64,000 nucleotides of DNA, from assembly GCF_009711205.1 (NCBI RefSeq), contig NZ_WMIG01000005.1:186001-250000 (forward strand). Direction: 5' to 3'. A model generated the notes under the pieces. It worked only from the letters and a program-made list of their open reading frames with translations, was not told where the DNA came from and searched no databases. The stretch comes from Paracoccus litorisediminis (GTDB lineage Bacteria > Pseudomonadota > Alphaproteobacteria > Rhodobacterales > Rhodobacteraceae). A program made the position numbers and the translations under genes. Within the stretch, counting starts at the first letter, position 1. Each line of letters begins with the position of its first letter. Shown here in pieces: positions 43,301-52,129 of this stretch.

Positions 43301-43752
43301 GCCAACCTCGCGCGATGGTTTTTCAGCCCGAAAAAGACCAGACCGTTCCAGCGGGTGCCGGTGATGGCGCGGGCGATGGCCGAGAGCGAGCGATACGGGC
43401 GACCCTGCCATTCGAAACCCTCAGCGGTCACGGTCACGGCATGCTCAATGCCCCGCCATTCGCGCACCAGGCGCGTGCCGGTGATCGGCTTCAGCCCGGC
43501 ACGGGCGCTCACCTCGCCATTGCCGCTGCGCTCGAAGGTCTCGCCAAGGACCTCGAGCCGACGCAGCGTCGCGGGCGCCAGGCCACCATGGCTCAACTCC
43601 TGGAGACGATAGGCCAACCGCGCCTCGAGATGGCGACGATTGAAGGGCGGCGGGGCGCTGTCGAACAGCTCCAGCCACTGAGCCTTCAATACGGCCATCG
43701 GCGCGGTCTTCAGCGCGGCCAGGCGCGTCAGGACACGATCATTGCAAATCAT
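43297..43752 (-). CDS. DUF2924 protein
   Basis: 151 residues from the ATG at 43752 (GGAG eight bases upstream). It has the family blocks LKAQWLELFDSAPPPFNRRH, GTRLVREWRGIEHAVTV and SLSAIARAITGTRWNGLVFF. The family is almost always encoded directly upstream of a serine recombinase, as here (4-bp overlap), and is thought to be a DNA-binding partner. Its function is not settled. Confidence 0.85.
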   Translation of the reverse strand: MICNDRVLTRLAALKTAPMAVLKAQWLELFDSAPPPFNRRHLEARLAYRLQELSHGGLAPATLRRLEVLGETFERSGNGEVSARAGLKPITGTRLVREWRGIEHAVTVTAEGFEWQGRPYRSLSAIARAITGTRWNGLVFFGLKNHRARLA

Positions 43753-43778
43753 TGAAATATCTCCATTTACCCCAACCA

Positions 43779-43961
43779 CTACCGCTCTGTTTGAAGCGGA
43801 TGTGTAGTCGGAAAGTCGCATGCCCCGGGAACTGTCTCCGTATCGCCGCACTGGCGGGCATGCAGACGGATCAGCCCCGCGCCGAGCAGGCAGCAGAGCT
43901 CGAGACGGCGTTCCTTCGGCGACATCCGGGCAACGGGATAGGCGTTTGCACCACGTGTCAT
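43779..43961 (-). CDS. Small conserved-looking protein upstream of DUF2924
   Basis: 60 residues from the ATG at 43961. The core MSPKERRLELCCLLGAGLIR, which begins at residue 13, resembles the short proteins that often precede DUF2924/recombinase genes. The start is uncertain; the internal Met at 43925 would leave 48 residues. It ends 27 bp before the DUF2924 start. Function unknown. Confidence 0.5.
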   Translation of the reverse strand: MTRGANAYPVARMSPKERRLELCCLLGAGLIRLHARQCGDTETVPGACDFPTTHPLQTER

Positions 43962-44020
43962 GCCACCGCCCCGCAAATCATCAGGGTCGGGTCACGAGAG
44001 ATTTTCAAAGGAAGCTGATA

Positions 44021-44043
44021 GAGGCGGCCGTGATGGCCGCCTC
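44021..44043. terminator. Hairpin inside the recombinase module
   Basis: GAGGCGGCC (44021-44029) and GGCCGCCTC (44035-44043) pair perfectly around GTGAT. It lies in the 328-bp gap between the winged-HTH protein stop (44290) and the 60-residue protein start (43961). It may separate two transcripts; the U tract is weak on both sides. I see no gene in the gap. Confidence 0.5.
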
Positions 44044-44289
44044 CTTCCTGCCCCGCAGCAAGCAAGCCTAGCGGCACGTGTTCAGTATCCCGAACGCCAC
44101 CGGCGGAAACAGGGGTGCGCACCCGGGGTGCGAGCCCGGAAAGTGCGCATGTAACTGGAGTTTTAGTGAGACTATGCCCACCGCATACAAAGATACGCCG
44201 GAAGGACCCAAGGGGCGCGCCCCGATCGCCGAAAGTCGCGGCGATGGCCCGAGAAAAGGCGATGAGGAACAATACAACGGGCATGGGGA

Positions 44290-45144
44290 TCATGGCCAGC
44301 CCCTCATCACAGCATTCCCGCTCGAACTTTCCAGTAGCTTGAGAAACTCGGCCTCCTCTTCCGACTGGCCAGAACCCGTGTCGCCGGCTCGGCTTTCGAT
44401 CTTCTCTACAGCGCTAGGATCCTCAGCCGCACCGGCCCGCGCCTGTTGCTCGATAGCGTCAACGAAGAACTGCCAAGATCGGATCAAGGGGATTGCGGGA
44501 TCGGATGCCGCCATCTTGCGCAATGCCGGCAGGATATGATCCGCAAGATCGTAGCCAATCGACAGCAGGTCGATGAGAGTTTGGAAGTCCTTTCTCAGCC
44601 TATCGCGATTCCCTTCCGTTGCCCAAACGCCGAGGGCGTCCAGACACGGCTCAACAACCCCTTTCCTCACGGTAATAGATTCAAAACTTGATTCATTATT
44701 ATGCTCGGCAGATTCTTCCTCTGCCGGAGGAAAATCGGGCCGCTGCCAGCCATGTCGTTGTCTCGTTTCAGCCGTCTCGCTGACCGATCTACCTCGAAGT
44801 GGATGGCCGTCCTGCGGGATCAGTGCGCGGCCGGGCCAGGCAAAAAAATGATAGATGTTCGGTGCCTGGCGACCGTCCCAGCTCTGGCCAATGCGACGCA
44901 CCAGACCGAGCTGCACAAGTACCTTCAGGTGATTGCGCAGGCTGCGCGCCGTGCAACCCAGCTCCCGGGCCATAGCTTCCTGTTTATGCCAGCTCACCCC
45001 AAATTTGTCAGAGTAGCGAGCCAGGAGGCAGAGCAATGTCTTCGGGCCAGTGGGAAGTCCCTCGATTGCAGTGGCCCAGTTCAGGGCGGCCAAGTTCACG
45101 TATGTCTTTGCCTTGCCCATACGAAGATTGGTGCGACGGGCCAT
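44290..45144 (-). CDS. Winged-HTH (HTH_36-like) protein
   Basis: 284 residues from the ATG at 45144 (GGGGAAG upstream). Residues 15-95 read TYVNLAALNWATAIEGLPTG, then LARYSDKFGVSWHKQEAMA, ELGCTARSLRNHLKVLVQLG; this is the HTH_36/replication-initiator-type winged helix. The rest is hydrophilic with an acidic tail and no further motif. Such proteins occur in mobile elements and plasmids as replication or transcription factors. It is first in the minus-strand module and may govern its maintenance or expression. A direct replication role is not shown, because no iterons are visible next to it. Confidence 0.7.
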   Translation of the reverse strand: MARRTNLRMGKAKTYVNLAALNWATAIEGLPTGPKTLLCLLARYSDKFGVSWHKQEAMARELGCTARSLRNHLKVLVQLGLVRRIGQSWDGRQAPNIYHFFAWPGRALIPQDGHPLRGRSVSETAETRQRHGWQRPDFPPAEEESAEHNNESSFESITVRKGVVEPCLDALGVWATEGNRDRLRKDFQTLIDLLSIGYDLADHILPALRKMAASDPAIPLIRSWQFFVDAIEQQARAGAAEDPSAVEKIESRAGDTGSGQSEEEAEFLKLLESSSGNAVMRGWP

Positions 45145-46704
45145 CAGCACTTCCCCATCACGAAATGATAAGAATGAGCAGAACCATTTCGGTGCTTAAA
45201 GCGCGCCGAATTGGATCCGCCCTCGCTCGGCGGCTTCGTCAGGTGCATTGTGCCGGACGATGGGGTCCATTTGTTCAGGTAGCCGGGCTTCGCCCCGATA
45301 CGCGGCAGGCGCATCAGCTTATTTTGCATTGCTATTCTCATGTGGGATGAAGCGGACGGCCCGGGCGGCCATCCGTGAAAGCATCACATTCAACTGAGCT
45401 TCGAGAGCTCAGAGCATCAGAAATCGCCTATCCTCGGACGCTGCCAGGTGTACGCGCCTGGGCACGACAAGGTGCGCGCAAAAAGCGCACAGCTTTTCCG
45501 AGAGCATGAAGCGTCGCGTTGAAGATCGGACGAGCGATGTCATCTAGCATCATGACCACCCTCAGCCTTTGGACTGACGCGTGACAAGTGCGAGACATGC
45601 TGGGGCGTGAGTACGGTAACGCCCAAACCGATCCATTAAAGGAGCTCTCGGAATTTTCTGGTTTTGGATCCGCTTGGGTCCCGAATTCACACCATGTGAT
45701 CTGGTTGTCTCAATGCAACGTCTGATCAACTTGGCCTTGAGCCTCGAGACGAGGATCACACTAATGCCGCCGGTCGCGGCCATTGCGGTTAGCTTGGGTT
45801 GCTTCTTCCTCCTCCTGATTCGGCCGTCACGCCGAACTCCCTGTTCTAGCTAAATGTTTTCGGCGGCTGGTCAAGGCGGTCGCCTGTCTGTTGCTGGCGG
45901 GATCAAAGAAGAATTCATCTCGCCAAGAACGGATTGGAATTCGCTCCTCGCCGCAGCAGCGCCAAACATCCCTCGACAGCATCATTGTGCTTCGAAAACG
46001 GCCGCGCTTTTGCTTGCTCTATCCAGCGCGTATTTCATCTGCGATAGCCTCATCCAGATTACCGGATCGGATCTCGTCGACGAAGAATCGTCCCCGGCAA
46101 CCAGAGCGCCAATCGGTATCACGCCGGATGACGAAGCCCATCTCCAGTCGGCTGAGTGCCGCCGTCATGGCAACGTTCGGGATGCGGACACTGGCCTTTG
46201 CAAGCTTGGATCGTGACGTTCGGCTTGCCTGTTCGAGTCAACGTGTCGCCTACGCGACATCTCTGAGGTAAATGCCTCGGCTGCGAACGTGGGTATCTGG
46301 ATCCTGGATAGGATGGGACGACCTTCCAAACCGGAAAAGAAATCGCCCAGCGCCTAGCACTGGATTTAGTCCGCATTCCGGCTAAGACGGCTAATCTCAG
46401 GGACGCGCGGTCATAGACCGTCGCGAATGCCCTGACCAAAAAGATATATCCCGATCTGACGCGTCCGTGAGGCATGCTGAATGTGGATCAGGGGGAATCG
46501 TATGCAAGAGCACCCTAAACTACGCCGGCTTAGCCGCGTTCCCACATGTGCCTCGCCCAGCGCGTCGCCTTGAAGCAGATCGCGCACTCCTCAGCCTTGC
46601 CTCACATAAAACTCGCAATTTGGTGGTGACCAAATTCACCTTCGACAGCGCGCTAAAACAATGTTCCCGCGGAAATCACGGCTCCGCCTTCACATCATTT
46701 GATC
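45145..46704. other. 1.55-kb region without a supported gene
   Basis: Codon use is irregular on all frames. A 46-codon plus frame at 45713-45853 would encode a small membrane peptide (a hydrophobic run ending FFLLLIRPS) but has no ribosome site. A minus-strand stretch at about 46030-46215 reads ASVRIPNVAMTAALSRLEMG, then DEIRSGNLDEAIADEIRAG, with coding character but no start, perhaps a decayed regulator or antitoxin. The region must also carry the promoter of the operon starting at 46705. Confidence 0.4.
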
Positions 46705-48360
46705 ATGACAGCTTTCCAACAGCTTCTGCTTTCTGCTGCCCTTGTGATTGGAATGGCTGGCCCGCTCCACGCTGATACGGATGTGCTCAGCGGAGTGGTG
46801 AATGGTCTGACCGCGAATGATGGCTGGGATCGTAGCAACGCCGAACTGATTGCGGAAAGCCTGCAACTCGGCTTCGAGCTGCATGACGCAACAGGAACGC
46901 TGGACTTCCGGATCAATCAGCTGCGCAGGTTAAATGGCAATTCGGAGGCACAGCGCTTCGCGGTCCGTCACCCGGGCTACCTTGATGCGCTGTTCGTCGA
47001 TCCAAGGGAATTTGTCGACGCTTTCGCAGTCTTGACAATGGACCGCAGTGGTGAGGAAGCCTTGCTGTCCGGCCTGACGCGCCGCCCGACTACGGAAGGC
47101 CTGAAGGGCTCGCTGGCCTTGCTGAGACACTACGGCCCGGATCTGGCCCGGCTGTCGTCTGCACCCGGTTTCCCTGATTTGTTCGAAGCCCTGTCCTGGG
47201 TTGCGGATGAACCAATATCGTACGAGCTGAAAGGCTGGCTGGGACAGCGCTTGCAGGAGATTCATGGCCACGACATCGGCCCGCTTACACAGCTGCTCAC
47301 GCAGCACTACCTGCCGCTTCGCGCTAGGAATGCGGTGGGACTCGAGGCAGGCTGGAAGGTGCTCATGGCGGCGCAGAGCACAAATCCCGCACTCTACGAC
47401 ACCCTCATCCTGCATCGCGGAATCTGGGGATGGCTTCAGACTCCAGGGTTCGTCAGAAGCGTGAACGTTCAGGTCAAGGCTGATCGCAATCAGGCCCATG
47501 CAGTACTTATCTTCCTGCTCGGCCATGAGCAGGCGCTTCTGGAGAGTTCAACCACGCTTAACTGGCCGAAGCCATTGCCGGACAATCGCGCGGCAGCGCT
47601 TGACATCATCGCGCAAAACGATCCGTCCGCCATGGCGGCAATGTTTCACTTCCGTAACGACCACCTGTTCTGGAAGCTTGCCAGCGACAAGGACCGGCGT
47701 GATCGCATTGCCTGCCTGATGCGCAAGTCTGGCAACGACTACGAGATGCTGCGGACTTACTTCCAGCAGGGGACGGAAGCCATCCGAAAGCAATGTGAAC
47801 GCCCAGCCTCATTTTTGGTGCGCAACATCCCGCTGTTCCAGCTTTACGAACTGATTGACAAATATCGGGCCGGAGTTCCTCTGGGCTGGAGCGATGCGGG
47901 GGCCGCCTCAGCTGATGTCGGGTCTTTCATACTGAGCGGGCTAGGCAGATACGTCGCGAATGGCGTGGTAAAGGGTGCCCGTATTGCCGCCGCGGGTCGG
48001 CACGGAACTGCGCTCCAAACCCCGGCGGTCGTGCTGCAGACAGTCATCCAGTCCTCGATCCGCACCGAAACCAAGAACCTCGCCACGTCAAACATGTGGT
48101 CCGGGCTCGGGCGATCGCTCACAGTGAATACAAGAACAGTCGTGCAACGCATGGCAAAGGACAAGACTCTGCGGGCTACAGCTCGGCTGACCCTTTCGGA
48201 ATATGGCCAGAACATTGCAGCAGAGGAAGCCATGGCCGCCGTTGTATCGACCGAATATTTCCGCTGCGCCTCACTTTCCGCCGCGCAGATGCAAGTTGAT
48301 GAAATCTGCCTAACTCTTCTACCCGTTATCCAATCCGAGGCCAAAGGCGATACCAAGTGA
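46705..48360 (+). CDS. Exported protein A of the GTPase operon (551 aa)
   Basis: The ATG at 46705 gives a signal peptide (MTAFQQLLLSAALVIGMAGP, cleavage after LHA at 23). The mature part is a mostly helical protein with no motif that I recognise and few Cys (CLMRKSG, QCERPAS, FRCASLS and EICLTLL), which may form disulfides in the periplasm. The last 150 residues carry a mildly hydrophobic, Gly/Ala-rich stretch (DVGSFILSGLGRYVANGV). No good ribosome site precedes the ATG, so the start could differ by a few codons. It is the first gene of the four-gene unit, 13 bp before the next. Confidence 0.68.
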   Translation: MTAFQQLLLSAALVIGMAGPLHADTDVLSGVVNGLTANDGWDRSNAELIAESLQLGFELHDATGTLDFRINQLRRLNGNSEAQRFAVRHPGYLDALFVDPREFVDAFAVLTMDRSGEEALLSGLTRRPTTEGLKGSLALLRHYGPDLARLSSAPGFPDLFEALSWVADEPISYELKGWLGQRLQEIHGHDIGPLTQLLTQHYLPLRARNAVGLEAGWKVLMAAQSTNPALYDTLILHRGIWGWLQTPGFVRSVNVQVKADRNQAHAVLIFLLGHEQALLESSTTLNWPKPLPDNRAAALDIIAQNDPSAMAAMFHFRNDHLFWKLASDKDRRDRIACLMRKSGNDYEMLRTYFQQGTEAIRKQCERPASFLVRNIPLFQLYELIDKYRAGVPLGWSDAGAASADVGSFILSGLGRYVANGVVKGARIAAAGRHGTALQTPAVVLQTVIQSSIRTETKNLATSNMWSGLGRSLTVNTRTVVQRMAKDKTLRATARLTLSEYGQNIAAEEAMAAVVSTEYFRCASLSAAQMQVDEICLTLLPVIQSEAKGDTK

Positions 48361-48373
48361 AGGAAACAACCCA

Positions 48374-49321
48374 ATGAGACCGGGTCAGCATACTTCCAGC
48401 GCTCTACTCCTGTTGGTCGCGGCTCTGGCACCGCAACCGGCGGCAGCAGATCTGGCGGGGGTCATGCGCAGGGCAGCCGAATCCGGAGCGGAAATTTCAG
48501 CGCAGCTCCCGCCCAGCGCCTTTGCGCACGCTTCAGCCCGGGTCGATGCCGCGGCCTCACCAATGGCAAAAGTGCCGGACCACCAGCTGTCGCGACGCGC
48601 CTTGCAGGCCACCACCCCGGATCTCCTACGCCAGATCGACGCACTGACCGAGGCCGAGCAGCATCTGGTCCTCGAGGTCTTCGAGGGGGCCCGGGCCCTA
48701 AAACAGGCAACCCCAGATGAATTCGCGCGTGCGCGAATGATCTCGGCAGGGGGAGCAGACCTGCTGGTTGCCGCCCAGCGCCATGGCGATGCGGTGACGC
48801 GACCGGCCTCCATGCTACAACTAGCCGAGGATGCAGGCCAATTGCAGCACGGTGCGGTTACGGACTTCGCACGGGTCGCCGCAGATCGCGGACAACCGTT
48901 CGTCACTGGCTGGAACCGACACATCATGCCGCACTGGAAGCCGCTGATGACCAGCGGTACTATCGCCGCCTGCCTTGCTGCCTCGGAAAGTTGCATCGAC
49001 GCTGCCGGCAACCTGACCAGCCATATTGCCCAGAGCGCTGGTGAGGTGGTGGCAACGGTCGCCACCGAAGCCATTGCTGGCACGGCCAAGGGCGCAGGCG
49101 AAGCCGTCGTCGACAATTTCCGTGGCCCGGACGGAATCTGGCTGATCCTGGGACTCGCATTGCTCATTCTGGCCCTTGTCGTGTTCTCTGGCCTCCGTTG
49201 GGTAATTGTCCGCATGGCCCGATGGGTGATCTGGCTGCCTCGGCGCTTTCGGCGAAAGGCCGTTCCGGCACAAAGTCCAACTCAACAACCTCGCCCTTCA
49301 CTGCGCAATCGGGATATTTGA
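48374..49321 (+). CDS. Exported, C-terminally membrane-anchored protein B (315 aa)
   Basis: Start at 48374 with AAGGAA upstream. A signal peptide (LLLLVAALAPQPAAA, cleavage near 26) is followed by a helical periplasmic domain with a Cys pair in TIAACLAASESCIDAAG, an Ala/Gly-rich amphipathic stretch, and a membrane helix near 254-274 (WLILGLALLILALVVFSGLR). The tail of about 40 residues is strongly basic (RRFRRKA) and would be cytoplasmic. I recognise no family. Its topology fits a periplasmic subunit tethered to the inner membrane next to the GTPase protein encoded 9 bp downstream. Confidence 0.7.
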   Translation: MRPGQHTSSALLLLVAALAPQPAAADLAGVMRRAAESGAEISAQLPPSAFAHASARVDAAASPMAKVPDHQLSRRALQATTPDLLRQIDALTEAEQHLVLEVFEGARALKQATPDEFARARMISAGGADLLVAAQRHGDAVTRPASMLQLAEDAGQLQHGAVTDFARVAADRGQPFVTGWNRHIMPHWKPLMTSGTIAACLAASESCIDAAGNLTSHIAQSAGEVVATVATEAIAGTAKGAGEAVVDNFRGPDGIWLILGLALLILALVVFSGLRWVIVRMARWVIWLPRRFRRKAVPAQSPTQQPRPSLRNRDI

Positions 49322-49330
49322 AAGGCAAGG

Positions 49331-52129
49331 ATGAACGCAATTCGCCGCACCCCGCCCCGCTATGCCTTTGCTCTGTTCGGACGCCGCCGCACCGGCAAGA
49401 CGGTGTTTCTGTCCGCGCTGGCGGCCCTACGCCAGCCCTCGTCGGGCATCAGCAACATTTCCTATGTCGCGGCTCTGGCACCCATTCTGCCCGACGATAG
49501 CGTGCTGCCGGGCGAGGCCGCGCGCTTTCGTGTCGAGACCCAATGCCGCGAGGCGACTGAAGCCATCAATGCCCAGAGAGTTCCACGGCAGACTGAGGTT
49601 TCGGACGGGTTCATGGGACACCGCTTCGAACTCACGCTGCCCAGCCCTCCTGCTCCCGGGGCATCTGCGGTCATCCATGTAGACATCTACGACTTTGCCG
49701 GGGAGCGGATCGATCCCGCGACGACCGATGGCAAGGACGAAGCCAGGCTGCACCGGCTTCTGCGAGAAACCGACGGCCTTATGATCCTCGCTGAAACCCC
49801 TGCCCCGGACGCCGATCCGGTGGAACACCGCGCCAGCCTTATAGGGGTGCGTGCACTGGGCGAAGCGCTGGCCCGTCTGGGTAAGGCCGACAATGACGCG
49901 ATACGGCAGGCCGTCCTACTGGCCACCAAATGGGATCACCGCCACCCCTTTGCTCTATCAAGGCAAAAGGATGAGGCAACGCCCGCCTACATGGCTCGCC
50001 GCGCAACTGAGGAAGCGCGCCATCGCCAAGAGTTCGAGACCTGGCTGAACACCGCATCCGACGCCGAACAGCATCAGGCGCTCGATGCACGACTGCGCTC
50101 GATCTACGGCGAAAATTACCGCACCTATCCCGTCTCGAGCTTCGGGGCAGCGAAATTAGTCGATATCGGCGCCGACGACGGCAAGCCGGCCGAAATCCCA
50201 GCCGAGGTGCCATTGGCCTCGCTTAATCTGGTCGAGCCACTGCTGTTTCTCATCGAGCGGGCCCGTGCCAACCACCGGGAGGCCCTTCTGGCCCGGGGCG
50301 CTCACCCGCTGACGGCGGCAGACGCAATCCCCGAAAAGGCAGATATTCTGGCCGAATTTGGCGAGGATGCCGGATTGCTAGCGCTGCGAGACAAGCTTGC
50401 GGCAGCGAGGGCGACCAAAATTTCAGAACAGTCAGCTGCGGCTGCTCATGAGGCGCGCGTGCGCAACAAGCGCAGCCTCAGCCTGACGGTGGGGGCCATT
50501 GCCATGCTGGCCGTTGGCGTCACCGCCGCAGAGGCTAGGTTGACCATGGGCCGGGAGGAAGCCGTTCGCTCGGCAGTGAACGAGGCCCTTGCCCACAACG
50601 ATCTGGAGGCTGTCATTTCGGCCCGCGACAGTCTGCGGCTTCTGGACAACCGTGAGCCGTTTTTGCCAACGGTGCGCCTGACCGGGCTCGGTTATCCGGC
50701 AGTAGAAAGGGCCAAGGACGGAAAGCGTCTGGAAAGCACCGAATGCACATTCTGGGAGACGCGCGCCAGCCAGCCTGACTTTGATCTGGAACAGGCCCAA
50801 GCCCGGCTCAAGACCCTGCCCGGCTGCACCACCTTGGACCGGACGCTGGCAAATGCGCATCTGGCGCATTGGCGGCATGACCTGCGTGTGCGGATGGAGA
50901 GTTTCAAGAAGCTGACGGCCCCCGAGAATTGCCGGGCAGCAAACTTTATTCATGCGGCTCTGGGCGAGCGCGGCAACGAGATACTCGCCTTAGTCGATCA
51001 GGCTACGGACCGCGCCAGCGACGATGCGGACCACGCCCGTGCCGAGCTTGCCAGCCTGACGCAGCGCTGCCAGGCGGTTGCCGAGCAAGCTGGACTGGAG
51101 CGCCAAAATTCTGCTGAGGCGACGGCGCGTGCAGCAGAATTGAAAAAACTGGATGTGGGGACACTCGAACAACAAAAATGGGCGGACTACGTCCGTGGGC
51201 TGATCGGCTACCAGCAAGAGAGTGCCAGCGCATCCGCAGCGGATCTGGCAGCACGCAAAGATGAGATGCAACGACGCCTGGCTCACCTGCCCCAGCAGCT
51301 TGAAAATTGGCAGAAAGATCTGGACCGGTTCAGAAGCCAGGGACAATCCCCCCTGCCCGAGCGCGAGGCAGGCCTGCGCATCCTGAAGAACGAAGTCACC
51401 GCCCTACCGGCAGAGTTTGATAAACCTAAACAGGTACTGCTGAACAGCATCGACAGAAGCGAACGTTACTTCGCGCAATGGGCCGCTTGCGCGCGCCTCG
51501 GCGAGGTGCTGGAAAAATACAATGAGCTTTCGGACAATCTGGCATCGCGTACCGAGACGGGCATCAGTAACTTGAGGGACCTGTTGAACGCGGCGAAGAA
51601 CGATCCGGCGGTCAACGACCACTTTGGCGAGGCGCTTCGGCAGATCGAAGACCAGTTGAGCACGGTCAGCGAAGTCACGCTAGCGTCTTTCAGGGTAGCG
51701 GGCACATTGCCAGCCCAGTCCGATGGCAGCACTGACGGGAAATGGAGTTTTGGCTCAAGCACCGGCAGCTTCGAGGCCACCATGGACGGGAGCGGAAGGT
51801 TTGTCTTTGGCGGCAATCCCGAAACGACACTGGGGGCAGAACCCATGAGCCTAGAAATCGTGGCCGAACAGCGTCGCACGTTCTGGCCTTCCAACTATCA
51901 CTTTGCCACGCATATCGCGCTCAAGAAAGACGACCTGTTGGCAGACATCACCGGTGCCAGCCGTGACCTGCTCAAGATTGACCTCCATGCGACGCTCTAC
52001 AGATTCGCTGAGCCGGTGGAACTTGGCTCCTTCAGCTCAAGTAAAGCGATCGACAACAAAGTCATCGACATCAACATAGACTTGGCCGGCAGCCGAGGCC
52101 TGCTGATCAGCCAAGGAGATTGCCCGTGA
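49331..52129 (+). CDS. Membrane-anchored P-loop GTPase-like protein (932 aa)
   Basis: The N-terminal domain (about 10-320) carries nucleotide-binding motifs in GTPase order: Walker A GRRRTGKT at 17-24, DIYDFAGERID at 118-128 with the DxxG-type Asp121, and TKWD at 199-202 in the place of NKxD. A membrane helix lies at about 382-401 (SLSLTVGAIAMLAVGVTAAE). The remaining 530 residues would be periplasmic. They have long helices at 470-820 and a beta-rich C-terminal domain (GKWSFGSSTGSFEATMDGSG). The plan recalls trans-envelope GTPase proteins such as the T6SS TssM, but I see no sequence match. It overlaps the next gene by 4 bp. Confidence 0.75.
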   Translation: MNAIRRTPPRYAFALFGRRRTGKTVFLSALAALRQPSSGISNISYVAALAPILPDDSVLPGEAARFRVETQCREATEAINAQRVPRQTEVSDGFMGHRFELTLPSPPAPGASAVIHVDIYDFAGERIDPATTDGKDEARLHRLLRETDGLMILAETPAPDADPVEHRASLIGVRALGEALARLGKADNDAIRQAVLLATKWDHRHPFALSRQKDEATPAYMARRATEEARHRQEFETWLNTASDAEQHQALDARLRSIYGENYRTYPVSSFGAAKLVDIGADDGKPAEIPAEVPLASLNLVEPLLFLIERARANHREALLARGAHPLTAADAIPEKADILAEFGEDAGLLALRDKLAAARATKISEQSAAAAHEARVRNKRSLSLTVGAIAMLAVGVTAAEARLTMGREEAVRSAVNEALAHNDLEAVISARDSLRLLDNREPFLPTVRLTGLGYPAVERAKDGKRLESTECTFWETRASQPDFDLEQAQARLKTLPGCTTLDRTLANAHLAHWRHDLRVRMESFKKLTAPENCRAANFIHAALGERGNEILALVDQATDRASDDADHARAELASLTQRCQAVAEQAGLERQNSAEATARAAELKKLDVGTLEQQKWADYVRGLIGYQQESASASAADLAARKDEMQRRLAHLPQQLENWQKDLDRFRSQGQSPLPEREAGLRILKNEVTALPAEFDKPKQVLLNSIDRSERYFAQWAACARLGEVLEKYNELSDNLASRTETGISNLRDLLNAAKNDPAVNDHFGEALRQIEDQLSTVSEVTLASFRVAGTLPAQSDGSTDGKWSFGSSTGSFEATMDGSGRFVFGGNPETTLGAEPMSLEIVAEQRRTFWPSNYHFATHIALKKDDLLADITGASRDLLKIDLHATLYRFAEPVELGSFSSSKAIDNKVIDINIDLAGSRGLLISQGDCP

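Noticed and set aside
44290..45144. Plasmid replication initiator with an origin
   Set aside because: The winged-HTH domain allows this, but I saw no iterons, DnaA boxes or partition genes next to it.
45713..45853. A 46-residue membrane microprotein
   Set aside because: It has a hydrophobic helix but no ribosome site, no conserved context, and lies in a region with irregular codon use.
46030..46215. A ParD-like antitoxin on the minus strand
   Set aside because: The words NVAMTAALS and DEIRSGNLDEA recall ParD, but the spacing is wrong and no start or toxin gene is visible.
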